Translations under genes and position numbers: made by a program
Notes under the pieces: generated by a model
What the model was told of the DNA's origin: nothing
The model's input: only the letters and a program-made list of their open reading frames with translations
The model's database searches: none
In this document: piece after piece, positions 43,930 to 55,146 of the stretch
How the letters are laid out: each line of letters starts with the position of its first letter
How positions within the stretch are numbered: the first letter of the stretch is position 1
From: Humulus lupulus
Taxonomy: Eukaryota > Streptophyta > Magnoliopsida > Rosales > Cannabaceae
Assembly (NCBI RefSeq): GCF_963169125.1
Contig: NC_084801.1
Coordinates: 113,363,061 to 113,427,060 of the forward strand
DNA: 64,000 bases
Reading direction: 5' to 3'

Positions 43930-44597
43930 ATCAATATAAATAACCCACTCTTCTCACTTTTTACCTTTTACCACTCTTCTTTTTCTCAAGAACTCAGAAG
44001 AAAAAAGCGAGTGAAACTCAGAAAAATTTGGTGATCCAAGGTGCGTCCGTCCAGCCGCAAGCATCAACGCTCGTGACTTCGCTGCAATCTTTCACTCAAG
44101 TAAGTTTCTTGATCGATTCATCTTTGATATACCATGCAACGTTTACTTCTCTAGTTTTCTGATATTCAGACTTTGAGTTTCTGAATGTTCTTGAGGAAAA
44201 ATGATTTCGGGATAATCGGGCTCGTTGGTAGTAACATGATATGATTGGAGTTTTAATTAGCAAAAACACTAAATGAGGCTTAGCAATTGGCGTGGGAAGT
44301 AGGGATGCTGATTTAGGGCGCAAAATCGAAGTAAAGCTTCGATTTTTATGCTTTCACGAAAATTTGGGTTTTTCTCGCCTGTTTTTGGAGTTGAAAAGTT
44401 TTCCTGAAAAAACTTTTCACGTTCGCTTTTTAATCTATTTTTCCAAACTGTTCACATATTTTTAGTGTTTAAGTTAGAATACTACTGGTCATATAAGAGC
44501 TTAACTTTTATACACGAGCAACATTATCCCAGTGTTTCCACTTCTTCTATCTGTTGGTCGTAGATTCTCATCTCCCCCTTTTTGTTCCCAGATTTTC
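43930..44597 (+). promoter_or_regulatory. E3 antisense promoter, 5' UTR exon and first intron
   Basis: TATAAATA lies at 43935-43942. The leader runs to TTCACTCAA and a consensus donor GTAAGTTT near 44100. The acceptor TTCCCAG ends at 44591, seven bases before the conserved ATG at 44598. Confidence 0.68.
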
Positions 44598-47181
44598 ATG
44601 CATGATCCTTGGGGAGGTGAGAGGCCGATCGACAAGGATCTGCTCGCACTACTGTTCGAGGATCAAGAACAACTGCCACTGACATTTTCAAAAGTCCCAT
44701 TTTCTCAACAAAACCCAGCAACCAGACCTCCGACCAGTCCACCGAACATGGGTCACGTGAATGATAGTGCTCGCAGAAAGAAAAGGACAGCCAACCCTTC
44801 TTCTAACCAACCTACCCCTCGCACTGAGGACCCTTCTACAAATCCCTAGCCTGTAAATATTGTACCACTCGAAATTCAAACTAAAGCTCGACCTCGCGAC
44901 GCCCTTAGGCTAGAGGTCAAATGGTATGTAGTGCCTCCTAGCATCATATCTGCTAGGATGGTGAATGACTATCTCAAGAAGTACGGTCTTCTTGGGATAA
45001 CCCTAATCAAACCTTCACTCGACCAGAGGGAAAATGTGCCCGGAGGTGCCTTCAGCGCCTGGTCGAGGTACCATATCGAAGCAGGGGCTATCTTGCCTCT
45101 GCACGAATTCTTTCAAGGGGTTCCCAATTATTTTGAGGTCACCCCCTTTCAAATTACCCCCAATGGATATAGAGTACTGTTTGCACTCTATATCCTTTAT
45201 AACCATAAGAAGTGGTCTGAACCTACACCACATAAGATCAATAACCTGTTCGATCTCAAATCCAACCCCAACAACAATAACATGAGGTTCTTTCACTTCT
45301 ACTACCAAGAGTCCGCTCGTACCTTCCTGAGCAACATCACCTACAAATCCAATGTAAGTAAGTACTTCCAGGAGTACTTTCTTACAACAGACCTGGTCGC
45401 TAATAACCTAGCCTTCACCCGAGGAGGTAAATCTTTTACTCACTGGTCATTTAATTTCTTCTACCTTTTCTATACCGTCTTTAGAACTTTGGTGTTGTTT
45501 AGGTCCATGGTACCAACCAGACCCTACACCAAAGATGGAGATAATGACAACAGCATTGGCCAGCATGACAAACATCGAGAAGAGTGTCAAAGAGTTGGTT
45601 ACCTAGAGCAACTTAAGGCTAGTCGGCCTTCTGGCACCTCACCAGGATGTGACGGAGTCTACAGCTGGGAGTGCTACTGGAGGAGATATCCTCGAGCAGC
45701 ATCAGGATGTGTCACAACCCTCGAGAAGGCGGGCAATAAGAGTGACCATCCGGGAACCCTTCAGTACCCCACGAGCTGCTGCTACTCCGACCCAACACGA
45801 GAAGGGCAAGCAGAAACTTCCAGAATACCCCAAGCCCATATTCGAGTCTTCTGATGAGAATGGTAATGACTTCTCACTTTTAGACAATTTTCCCATTCCT
45901 TAAAATTTTTTCGACAGGACGACAACTTTAAATATGCGATCCATAGTTGAAATTCAGACTTCTTCGAGGCAGAGAGAGAGTGTAGTAGTAGTACCATAAA
46001 TGTATCGACCAATAATAATAGCTCGGGTATACTACTTAGAATTTTTCTTGTTCTTATTCCTTTGCTTTTTCAAGTAAATTAGTTTATATAGTCTGATCGT
46101 TTGTTTCCATCCTGCAGTCATGTCTTCCGAAGAGGCATTCGACTTGTACAACCATCCCAAAGCCACGGCTCCTGTGAGCAGGCGACACCCCGGGGAAAGC
46201 AGTAGCGACCCTTCTAAGAAAAGGGATCGAGCTTAGGATCCTCCTGCACCAGTACCTTCCAAGGAAACGACTCCTCCTCAAGCTCCCATCAGCTCAACTC
46301 CTCCAGCTTCTCACATCCCAAGTACTCTTGCTCAGATAGGGAAGACTCAGGCCGAGGCTATCCTGAGCACAGCTTGCAACTCGGCCAACGACAAGCTGAA
46401 GAAACTGTCAAAACACAGACACAGTCAGGAAGCCTTTGGCAATGTCTCCTCAATGAAGATCGAAAAAATTCTCAGCCGCGCGCTAAATGAAGTACTCAGT
46501 GTAAGTCGTCATTTTTGTTGTTCTTTAGTTGTCTTTCTTGCCCTTTTATTCATACTAACGACTTTACTTTTTCTTTGATCGCAGAGAGTTTTGACCCTGA
46601 GTACTGGTTGGCGTCGCTCGGAGGAGATGTCTGCCCAGCATGCTGAAGAGATTAAGACTACCGAGGAAAGACTCAGCGAGCAGCTCAAGGCGGCTGAGGC
46701 TAAACATGCTGAGCAGCTTGCCAAGCTGGGCGAGGAGCTAAAGCAGAATAAGGAGGCCTTGGTCAAAGTCACTGAGGCAAAAGAGAGGAACAAGGATGCT
46801 TCAGTGTTTAACTTCAAAGAGGCCTCAAAACTCCAAGAAGAACTGGCAATAAGCAGGAAAGAAACTGCTGAGCTGGAGGAGCGAGTCACATTGCTCGAAA
46901 AAACCAATGCTAGTGAATAGGAGAGGTTCAAGGGAGCAGCGTTCAACTGCTTCTATATGTTCTGGAAAAGCAACCCCAATGTAAACTTTGATTATTTGCC
47001 AGAGCATATAAAGCAGGCTGAGCTAGCTAAGTGCATTGCTCGTCTGGAGGAAGAGTAGAAGGCTAAGGGATCCCCTGAGATCTCTTTGGCGACGGGTATT
47101 GAAGGTGTCGACGAGGATGCTGGGACCTCCATCGACCAGCAACCCCAGGAAGATCCTCCATCAGCTCTTGCCACTCAATAA
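44598..47181 (+). pseudogene. E3 antisense five-exon gene (PF04195-like), four nonsense codons and more
   Basis: Coding exons: 44598-45426, 45503-46026, 46118-46500 and 46585-47181, each with GT-AG borders matching E2. It begins MHDPWGGERPIDKD. The conserved domain (AWSRYHIEAGAILPLHEFFQ, ITPNGYRV) is at about 45055-45180. The fourth exon starts near MSSEEAFDLYN; the last is a Lys/Glu-rich coiled coil followed by CFYMFWKSN. Stops at 44847 (TAG), near 45606, near 46235, at 46918 and near 47056 would end the protein early, but exon 2 is otherwise open. This is the best preserved copy of the gene. Its product has no established role. Confidence 0.82.
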
Positions 47182-47851
47182 TTTTCTTTACTTTATTTAT
47201 TTATTTTGATTTGTAACTAGGACACACGAACCACGGTTCGTGATGTCAAGACAATTTTTTGCTGCGTAGGGCATCTTGTCTTTTAATTAGTAATTACATC
47301 TGAGCAGCAAATGCTCGCGGTGTAACACATTTCTATTTTGATATTATAATATTTGCAATTTATTATAACATTTATTCGCATGACCGAACTTAGCATAGCA
47401 CTATGTTTTGATTTGACAAAATTTAAACAAAATTTTGAAAAATACTCTAAGTACCGTAGTATGTTTCCCTTATTTTTCTCGTGTGTTTACATATGCCTGT
47501 TGATATGCTTTGCTTGCTTAGTACCTTATATGCCCCCCAAGTGATTGAGGAGCTCCCATGACCAAAACCTGCTCAAACATTACTGCTTGTAATAAATACT
47601 TATAATAATGATAATATGGCAAAACAACACACGTAATGAACAAATACTTGTAATAAATACAATAATTGGAAAAAATAACTGGATGCGCATAGTTCCTTTT
47701 ATTTCTCATAATAAATGGACAATCGTGTATGTACGAGTGATAAAATATTGATCTTACACTTATAAGCGATTAGTCATATGACTGACTAACCCTTGTTCAT
47801 AAACTTGTGAAAAGTGAAATTAATACAAGCCAATTCTTTAAAAAGAACTGT
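47182..47851. other. E3 non-coding spacer downstream of integrase, with internal polypurine-like motif
   Basis: No coding region is seen. The minus strand reads ACTTGGGGGGCATATA at 47542-47527, identical in this stretch to the motif at 9345-9360 in E1. Confidence 0.6.
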
Positions 47852-49110
47852 TTATTGATAATACTTGCGCAGGTGTTCTCCATTCCAATAGAGAGGAATG
47901 AGATCTCCATTTAAGCGAGCAAGTTTGTAGGTGTCTGGTTGGAGGACTTCTTCAATTTGATACAGACCTTCCCAGTTAGGCCCAAGCACTCCGGCAGCTT
48001 GATCGCGGGTGTTTAGAAAAACTCTTCTAAGTACAAAATCTCCCACGTTAAATTTTCTTTCGCGTACTTTAGAGTTGAAATACCGAGCAACTTTTTCCTG
48101 GTAAGCTGCCACTCGGAGTTGAGCTTGCTCGCGCCTTTCATCGATCAAATCCAAACATTCCATCAATAACTGACTATTAACACTCTGATTATATGCCAAC
48201 CTTCTATGTGATGATGGGTCCAATTCAACAGGCAACATGGCTTCATATCCATAGGCCAAAGAAAATGGAGTATGGCCCGTTGCTTTTCGATGGGACGTTC
48301 TATACAACCACAGGACTTCTGGTAGTTGTTCCGGTCATGCCCCCTTCGCCTCTTCAAGAATTTTCTTCAAGGTATCCTTCAGTGTTTTGTTGATAGCTTC
48401 AACCTGTCCATTTGCTTGTGGATGAGCTACTGAAGAAAAGCTCTTGATAATTCTGTGCCTTTCGAAAAAGTCTGCAAACAAATCATTGTCCAATTGTGTG
48501 CCATTATCCGAGACAATCTTTCTTGGCAACCCATAGCGACACACAATGTTCTTCACTACAAAATCTAGCACTTTCTTGGTCGTTATTGTTGCAAGCGGTC
48601 CAGCTTCGGCTCACTATGTAAAGTAGTCAACATCAACTACTGAATACTTGGCATTGCCTATTACTGTGGGTAAAGACCCAATCAAATCTATCCCCCACAC
48701 TGTGAATGGCCACGGGCTTTGCATCTATTTGAGCTCATTAGGGGTTGCTTGTGGTATTTTGGAGAACCTTTGGCATTTGTCACATTTCCGAAAAAAATGC
48801 ACTGAGTCCTCATTCATGGTAGGCTAGAAGTATCCTTGCCTTAGGATCTTTTTCGATAAACTCTGCCCCCCAGCATGATCTTCGCAGAAACCTTCATGGA
48901 CTTCTCGCATTAGTTCCTTGGCCTTTTCCTTTGAAACACACCTTAAAAGTGGCATCGAGTACCCTCTCCTGTATAGAACTCCATCGACCAGAATGAATCA
49001 AGCCGACTGTCTTTGGAGGTTCTTGCTTTGTTTCTGTCCGCCGGTAGCACTCCTAGCTCTAAGTATTCAATGAAGGGCGTCATCCATGTGTCTGTTGCTC
49101 GAATTACCAG
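47852..49110 (-). pseudogene. E3 integrase, fragmented
   Basis: The pieces in order are: an N-terminal segment with LPADRNKARTS (frame lost near 49020), the zinc-binding region with stops near 48730-48830, then the core VSDNGTQLDND and NGQVEAINKT (48571-48335). A C-terminal part (48307-47852) carries LGPNWEGLYQIEEV and WNGEHLRKYYQ. The first core Asp region (GIDLIGSLPT, near 48690) is also visible. Frames differ between pieces. Confidence 0.85.
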
Positions 49111-51180
49111 GGAAGACTCTTCTGCTTGAATGCTTGGTGCAGACAAATGCTCAACTGGTACTATGTTTAAGGTGTCAGCATCTTTCGTGCTTGCTAACTT
49201 GGCCAAAGCATCAACATTTGAGTTCTGATCGCGAGGTACTTGCTGGAGAGTATATTTTTTGAACTGTGCCAATAAGTCCTTTGCTTTGTTCAAGTAAGCA
49301 ACCATCTTAAGACTTCGGGCTTGATATTCTCAAATAATTTGATTAACCACTAACTGGGAGTCACTATAGATCTCAAGCGACTTTATATCCATGCCCTTGG
49401 GTAATCTTAGTCCTATGAGCAGAGCTTCGTGTTCAACTTCGTTATTGGACGCTATGAAGTCAAATTTGATTGCACAATGGAATCGATGTCCTTCTAATGT
49501 GATTAAAATTAAACCTACTCCGATATTGATCTCATTGGAAGAGCCATCTACAAACAACTTCCATGGTGGAGGTTGATTTTGAAGCTCAGGCTCTTCTACC
49601 GGCTCGGTATCCTGGATCCTGGTAAATTTTGCGACAAAGTCTGCTAGAGCCTGTCCCTTCACAGCTGCTCGTGGCGAATAGGAAATATCGAACTGCCCGA
49701 GTTCGAGTGCCCATTTCAACAATCGACCGGCACCTTTTGGTTTTTGCAGGACTTGCCATAGTGGTTGGGCGGTGAGTACTACGATGGGGTGAGCTTGGAA
49801 ATATGGTTGTAGTTTTCTGGAGGCCAGAATCAAGCAATAGGCTAATTTCTCAATGGGCGGATACCTTAACTCTGCTCCTACTAGCCTCTTGCTTATATAA
49901 TACATAGCTTTTTGAACATGTTCCTCCTCTTTGATCAGGATAGCGCTAGCAGCATACTCGGTGACTGCCAAATAGATGAACAAAGTTTCTTTCTCGACCG
50001 GCTTGGACAAAATTGGTGGTTGCGACATATGAGATTTTAACGCTTGAAAAGCCTGCTCACACTCTTCCGTCCACTCGAACTTCTTGTTGCCCCTGAGTAG
50101 ATTAAAAAATGGAACACACTTGTCTGTTGATCTAGAAATGAATCTACTCAAAGCGGCAATTCTCCCGGTTAGACTTTGAACATCTTTAATTTTGGCAGGC
50201 GACTTCATCTCGATCAAGGCCTTGATCTTTTTGGGATTAACTTTGATACCTCGTGAGTTTACTATGAATCCCAAAAACTTTCCCGATCCGACACTGAATG
50301 AACACTTGAGGGGATTTAGCTTCATCTGATATTTATTCAAGACGTTGAAGCATTCTCGCAGCTCCCCGATGTGCTCTTCTGCCTTCTTTGACTTGACCAG
50401 CATGTCATCAACATATACCTCAATGTTAACACCGATTAGTTCTTTTAACATGTGGTTGACTAGTCGTTGGTAAGTTGCACCAGCATTTTTCAAACCGAAA
50501 GGCATTACTTTGTAACAGTAAGGCCTTGTATCAGTTCGAAAGCTAGTGTGATCCTCATCAGGTGGGTGCATACTGATCTAATTGTATACAGAGTATGCAT
50601 CCATGAATGATAAGGTCTCATGCCTGAAGTGGCATCGACCAGCTGGTCGATCCTTGGGAGTGGGAAACAATCCTTCAGGCAGGCTTTATTGAGGTTTGTG
50701 AAATCCATGCACGTCCTCCACTTGCCATTCAGCTTGGAAACCAGTACAGGATTAGAGACCCAAGATGGATAAAACGCTACCCTGATGAATCCATTCTCCT
50801 TTAGCTTCTTGACTTATTCTTTTCACGCCTTTGATCTATCTTTGTCGAGCAGCCTCCTTTTTTGTTGTACTGGTGGAAATTTTTTATCTATATTCAAGAC
50901 ATGGCTGATAACTACTTGGTCAATCCCAAACATGTCCTTATGCGACCAAGCAAACACCTCCTGGTTCTCCTTTAAAAATTCAACTAGTTTTTGTTTTGTT
51001 GTTGTCTCTAAGTTTTTATCGACTTTCACAACCCTGGTCAGATCTGCCTCATCAAGTTGGACCTCCTCGAGGTCCTCCACTGATCCTACATCTTCTTCAA
51101 AATCCCCAAAGTGAGGATCTAAATCCCTATCCTCACTTTAGGCAACACCTTATTTGGTGACCTGTTCACCTGATTGGGCT
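49111..51180 (-). pseudogene. E3 reverse transcriptase and RNase H
   Basis: The long open segment 50571-49330 (413 codons) covers YKVMPFGLKNA, catalytic EVYVDDMLVKSKK (about 50410), the thumb, the connection, and RNase H with FVDGSSNEINIGVG and IYSDSQLVVNQ. RNase H ends with VPRDQNSNVDALAKL (about 49220). Upstream, LDEADLTRVVKVDKNLETTTK and DFTNLNKACLKD precede it. Stops lie at 51152-51150 (shared with E1 and E2) and 50580-50578 (shared with E2), and near 49327. This is the best preserved RT core of the three Tat elements. Confidence 0.88.
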
Positions 51181-51959
51181 TGTAATTCATTTGCCAACAA
51201 CTTTTTCTCATCTTTTTCCCCCGATCCGCCCCTTTTCGCCTTGGTGATCGAGGAATTGTAACATTCCCGCGCTTCTCGTTGGTTTCCCAATAAGCATCCT
51301 AACCTTGCGTCGGTTGGGAATTTCAAGGCTAGGTGTCAAACTGAGGTAACAACTTGCAGGTCGACTAGGATAGGCCTCCCAATCACAGCATTATATGCAG
51401 AAAGACAATCAACTACTATAAAAGTAGTGAGTAATGTCCTATTCGCTAGTGCAGTTCCAGCTGTGACGTGAAGCCTGATCGACCATGTTGGCGCGTGCCC
51501 TTCGCCGGAAAAATAATAAATGGTTTGGTTACATGGCTCCAAATCTTGCACTAATAACTTCATTCTTTCTAGTGAAGATTTATACAGAATGTTCACTGAG
51601 CTCCCTGTATCCACCAATACTCACTTAACCATCATATTAGCAATTTGGACATCTACGACCAATGGATCTGAATGGGGGAATCGGACATGCTAAGCATCAA
51701 GCTCAGAGAAAGTTATCGGTTCTTCCTCTGTTCGAGAATTTTTGGGGGTTCGCTCCTCTACGTTCAGCATTTCAATGTTCTGGTCATGATGTAAGGTTTG
51801 GGCATATCTTTACCTCGCCTTCACCACTATCTCCTGCCAGGTGTGGGCCACCGCAAATGGTCAGCAATGTACCAGCAACTGGAGCTCGCTGTAAAGGGGT
51901 CGAGCTTTGGCATACATGTGCCTTCTCGTTGCCTCCTTTAGCCTCTCGCTAAGAACCTC
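51181..51959 (-). pseudogene. E3 aspartic protease region
   Basis: The segment 51617-51336 has MVDTGSSVNILYKSS, the protease active site with intact D-T-G, followed by VVDCLSAYNAVIGRPILVDL. Stops flank it on both sides. Confidence 0.82.
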
Positions 51960-53324
51960 CTGGGGCTCGTACATGTCTTCTCAGGTTTCCTTGTCAGATA
52001 AGGAACTCAATCTCATCTTTAAACTAGTTGCACTCGTTGGTGTCATGACCATAATCATTATGAAAATGACAGAACTTGGTTGTATCTCTCTTGGAGATAT
52101 CTTTTCTCATTGGGGCTGGTCGCCTGAAGGGAACGGTGGTGTTAGTGGCCTGGTACACTTCTGCTCTGCTATTGACTAAGGGCGTGTAATTGGTGAACCT
52201 CGGTTTGTATCTGTTACTTTTGGGGTGCTTGTTCTCAAATGTTGACGACTCGTGGTTCGCCTTTTTCCCTCTGTTTTTCTAATTATTTTTTCGTTGCCAT
52301 TGGGTTTCCTAGACCCATTGGCAGCTTTGGTGCGATCTTCTTTTGGTCCCTGGTCGTCTGCAGGTGTCTTCCCTTCGTTGGCAATGGTCTCTTAGAGTTT
52401 GATGTACCGGTCCGCTCGCTCCAGAAATTCTTGGGTGCATTTTACCCCATTCTTCCGCAAACTGTTCCAGAAGGATGAATGGCGCCGTACTCTAGGAGTA
52501 AGTGCCATCATTTTCCCTTCATCACCAACTGTCTTAGCCCCAGCAATGGCTCACATAAAACGTTGGACATACCCCTTCAGGGTTTCTCCCTCCTTCTGGC
52601 GTATCTCAACCAGTTGGTTAGCCTCAGTAGGATGTACACGACCAGCATAAAACTGTCTGTAAAATTCCTTCATGAACATTTCCCAAGACACTATGCTGGC
52701 AGGAGGAAATTTGAAAAACCACTCATGAGAAGTATCGAACAAGGTGGCTGGGAAGATTCTGCATCGAGCGTCATCTAACACCTTCTAGATGTCCATTTGT
52801 ATCTCAAACTTATATACGTGAGATACTGGGTCTTAAAATCTGGTGAAAATGAGCAAGACTGGCATCTTAAATTTGCTTGGGGTCTCGGCCATCGCTATTC
52901 TTTGTACAAACGGAGTGCCTCTTCTCTGATCGTATTCAATGTGGGATGTCCGGCTCCCCACTAGTTGTTGGACTGCCTGAATGGTTGCCTCCAGAGCGGC
53001 AGTGGCGTCCCTCTGCTGGTGGTCCATATCGGCCTGCCGCTCATTCAGTTCTTAGTGTTGCCTATCAATTTCTCTCTGCTGAAACACCATCGTTTCGACC
53101 ACATTTTCCTGGTTAGCCTTCAGATTGGCTAACTCCTCTTGCAACACAATCAACGTCGCCCTCAAGGTTTCAGAATCCATTTCCTCATCTTCAAACTCCA
53201 CTTGTGGCTCATCCTCAGCCATATTTTGCGGAGGAGGCTGGGTTGGTGCGGTACCAGAGGTTTGTCCAGTCTTTCTAGCCATTTTTGCCATTTGATCCTT
53301 TTGGAGGTCTTGAGTTTCGCTCAC
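51960..53324 (-). pseudogene. E3 gag, broken
   Basis: The N-terminal part (53324-53052) is acidic and Gln-rich (MARKTGQTSGTAPTQPPPQN). A segment at 53027-52833 has SHIEYDQRRGTPFVQRIAMA, and the gag domain (52781-52551) has EWFFKF and EFYRQFYAGR. A degraded knuckle is near 52070. Stops near 53052, 52785 and 52385 interrupt it. The Pro/Arg-rich insert of E1 is not evident. Confidence 0.84.
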
Positions 53325-53339
53325 AATGAAAGCACCAAA
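53322..53339 (-). promoter_or_regulatory. Primer-binding site of E3
   Basis: On the minus strand it reads TTGGTGCTTTCATTGTGA just after the 5' LTR, close to the sites of E1 and E2. Confidence 0.75.
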
Positions 53340-53340
53340 A

Positions 53341-53889
53341 TGTTGACCCTCGAATTGGTCAATGACACCAAGTTAAGTAAAACAATATAAAGGAGATGAA
53401 ATCAAGAAAGGAAATGAAAACCAGACAAAAAGATAAATGACACAAAAAGATTTATAATGGTTCAGCCCCTATAAATGGTAACAACCTACATCCACTTAGT
53501 GTTCTTATTGATGTAGAATTCAAAGAACAGTGATCAATGAACTAAGGTTCACGAGTTTCACAAGCTTTCGAATGAATACAATTATGGTGGATAAAAACAC
53601 TATATTTCTCTCTTAGGATTCCGAAGTTCCAAAAGTCCCCTCTCTTGAGCCCTTTGATCCTTATTTATAGGCTCAATGAGTTCTACATGGGCCTATGGGC
53701 CTTAATTACATTTAATACAGGCGTATGTAAATAATAATGGAAATCACAATTAATACATAATTATAAGATTACATATCTGAAGGAAATAAAAGAAAAAGAT
53801 ACGACCAGACTGGTTGCCCATAAGTGTGATGTCTGATGGGCCAATTCTTTTTTGGTTGATGGTCGACCAAATCATACTCACTTAAATAG
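53341..53889 (-). repeat. 5' LTR of E3, truncated by a later insertion
   Basis: It matches 43135-43656 with a few small insertions. The break after AATAG coincides with the start TGTAATGACC of a Tekay-like LTR, so the rest of this LTR is displaced to the right, outside the window. Confidence 0.86.
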
Positions 53890-53945
53890 TGTAATGACCC
53901 AACTATTCTAGGACCTTGGACCATTAATACTACTTATACATAGAC
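53890..53945 (-). repeat. Tekay-like LTR, left piece before the copia insertion
   Basis: It begins TGTAATGACCCAAC, similar to the start of the solo LTR at 13447. It ends with TAGAC, the target duplication of the copia element. Confidence 0.65.
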
Positions 53946-55119
53946 TGTTATATCATTTTATAATATAATGTAAAATTATATTATATTATAATATAATGTT
54001 TTAGATTAAATAAATGTGACAAAGTGTGTCACATATTGTAACATATAATAGAGAGTTACAATATTTAGATATATGAGATATATCCAAATAATGTAACATA
54101 TTTGGTGTTACAAATTTGTAACTTCCAAATATTACCCTTTATTGTGTGAAATTGTTGTTACACAATATTGAGATGAATTTCATAAATCCATATGTGATAT
54201 GGCTGTTAGAGATATGATTTTAACCCCAATAATGTGTTTTGAGAGTTACAAAATCATTTGGGAGGGTTTGGAACCGTTTGGAAAAACAACACAATTTTTT
54301 GTGCTGAAATTGGTCAGTGGCTGCGGCCACCAACATTCAGTGGTCGCGGCCTGTGGGACAGAGACCAGTGGCCGTGGCCACCATTGTCTCTGGCCGCGGC
54401 CACAGGCCAAAAAAACTGACCAATTTTCAGTTTTTTCAATATTTGTTGAATGGCTCAAAAAATCCAAATAACTCCCAAATCTCTTTTTCAATTCCATATT
54501 AATCCAATTAAACATTGGTAACAGCCATGGGGGTTGGTGGAATTTGAAATTCAAAGGGTATTTCTAAACTCTATAAATAGGAGCCTATAGCTCACTTGTA
54601 AGACACAACTTTTCTATCCACTAGAGCACTTGGCTAGAAACACCTTAAGGCTTGATAATTCTAGAAAGCTTTTCCAATATCTGAGAGAGATCCCTTAGTG
54701 CTTGAGTTAGGGGGAAATAAGCTTTTGGACAAAGGTTTTAAACCTTGTTCAAGTTGGTGATCCCCAATCCTCTTCACTTAGGTTGTGTAAGTGAGAGTTT
54801 GATTGTGTTTCTGTTCTTCTTTTTATTCTATTGCTTTTCTTCTTATTCTCTTGTTCTATTTACTTGTATATTTTGTTTAAGAGTTGTAATCTTTTCATTT
54901 GATCTAAACACTTTATTTTACTTGTAATCTTTTGCTTAGAGTTGTATTCTCACTATTCTCTTCTTCATCATCATCATCTTCCTTTCTTTAGTTTATTTGT
55001 ATTTTCAGTTATAGAGTTGTAACCTTATTTAATCGATCTATATTTACTTGTAATATTATTGCATAGAGTTGTAATATTTTAATCATTTCCATTGAGGCAA
55101 AACAATAATTTTCCTAACA
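53946..55119 (+). repeat. 5' LTR of the copia element
   Basis: TGTTATATC ... CCTAACA. A TATA box (CTATAAATAG) is at 54571-54580. A GC-rich array of GGCCGCGGCC-type palindromes lies in U3 at about 54316-54408. Confidence 0.95.
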
Positions 55120-55146
55120 TTCAAAAGCTTATTCCTTTTTTTTTCA

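Larger units (their letters stand above)
43135..53889 (-). mobile_element. E3: Ty3/gypsy LTR retrotransposon, Tat-type, minus strand; outer end of its 5' LTR lies beyond later insertions
   Basis: The left LTR is 43135-43721 (587 bases); the right LTR starts at 53341 and breaks off at 53889, where a Tekay-like LTR begins. Gag-pol runs leftward and the antisense gene rightward, as in E1 and E2. ATGAG precedes the left LTR; the matching duplication and the last 65 or so bases of the right LTR should lie beyond 64000, because the nested insertion does not end inside this window. The RT keeps YVDDML, but gag and integrase have many stops. Confidence 0.88.

Noticed and set aside
54199..54471. Open frames in the copia LTRs (also 59999-60271)
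   Set aside because: They are repeated only because the LTR is repeated, and cross the GC-rich palindrome array; no domain is present.
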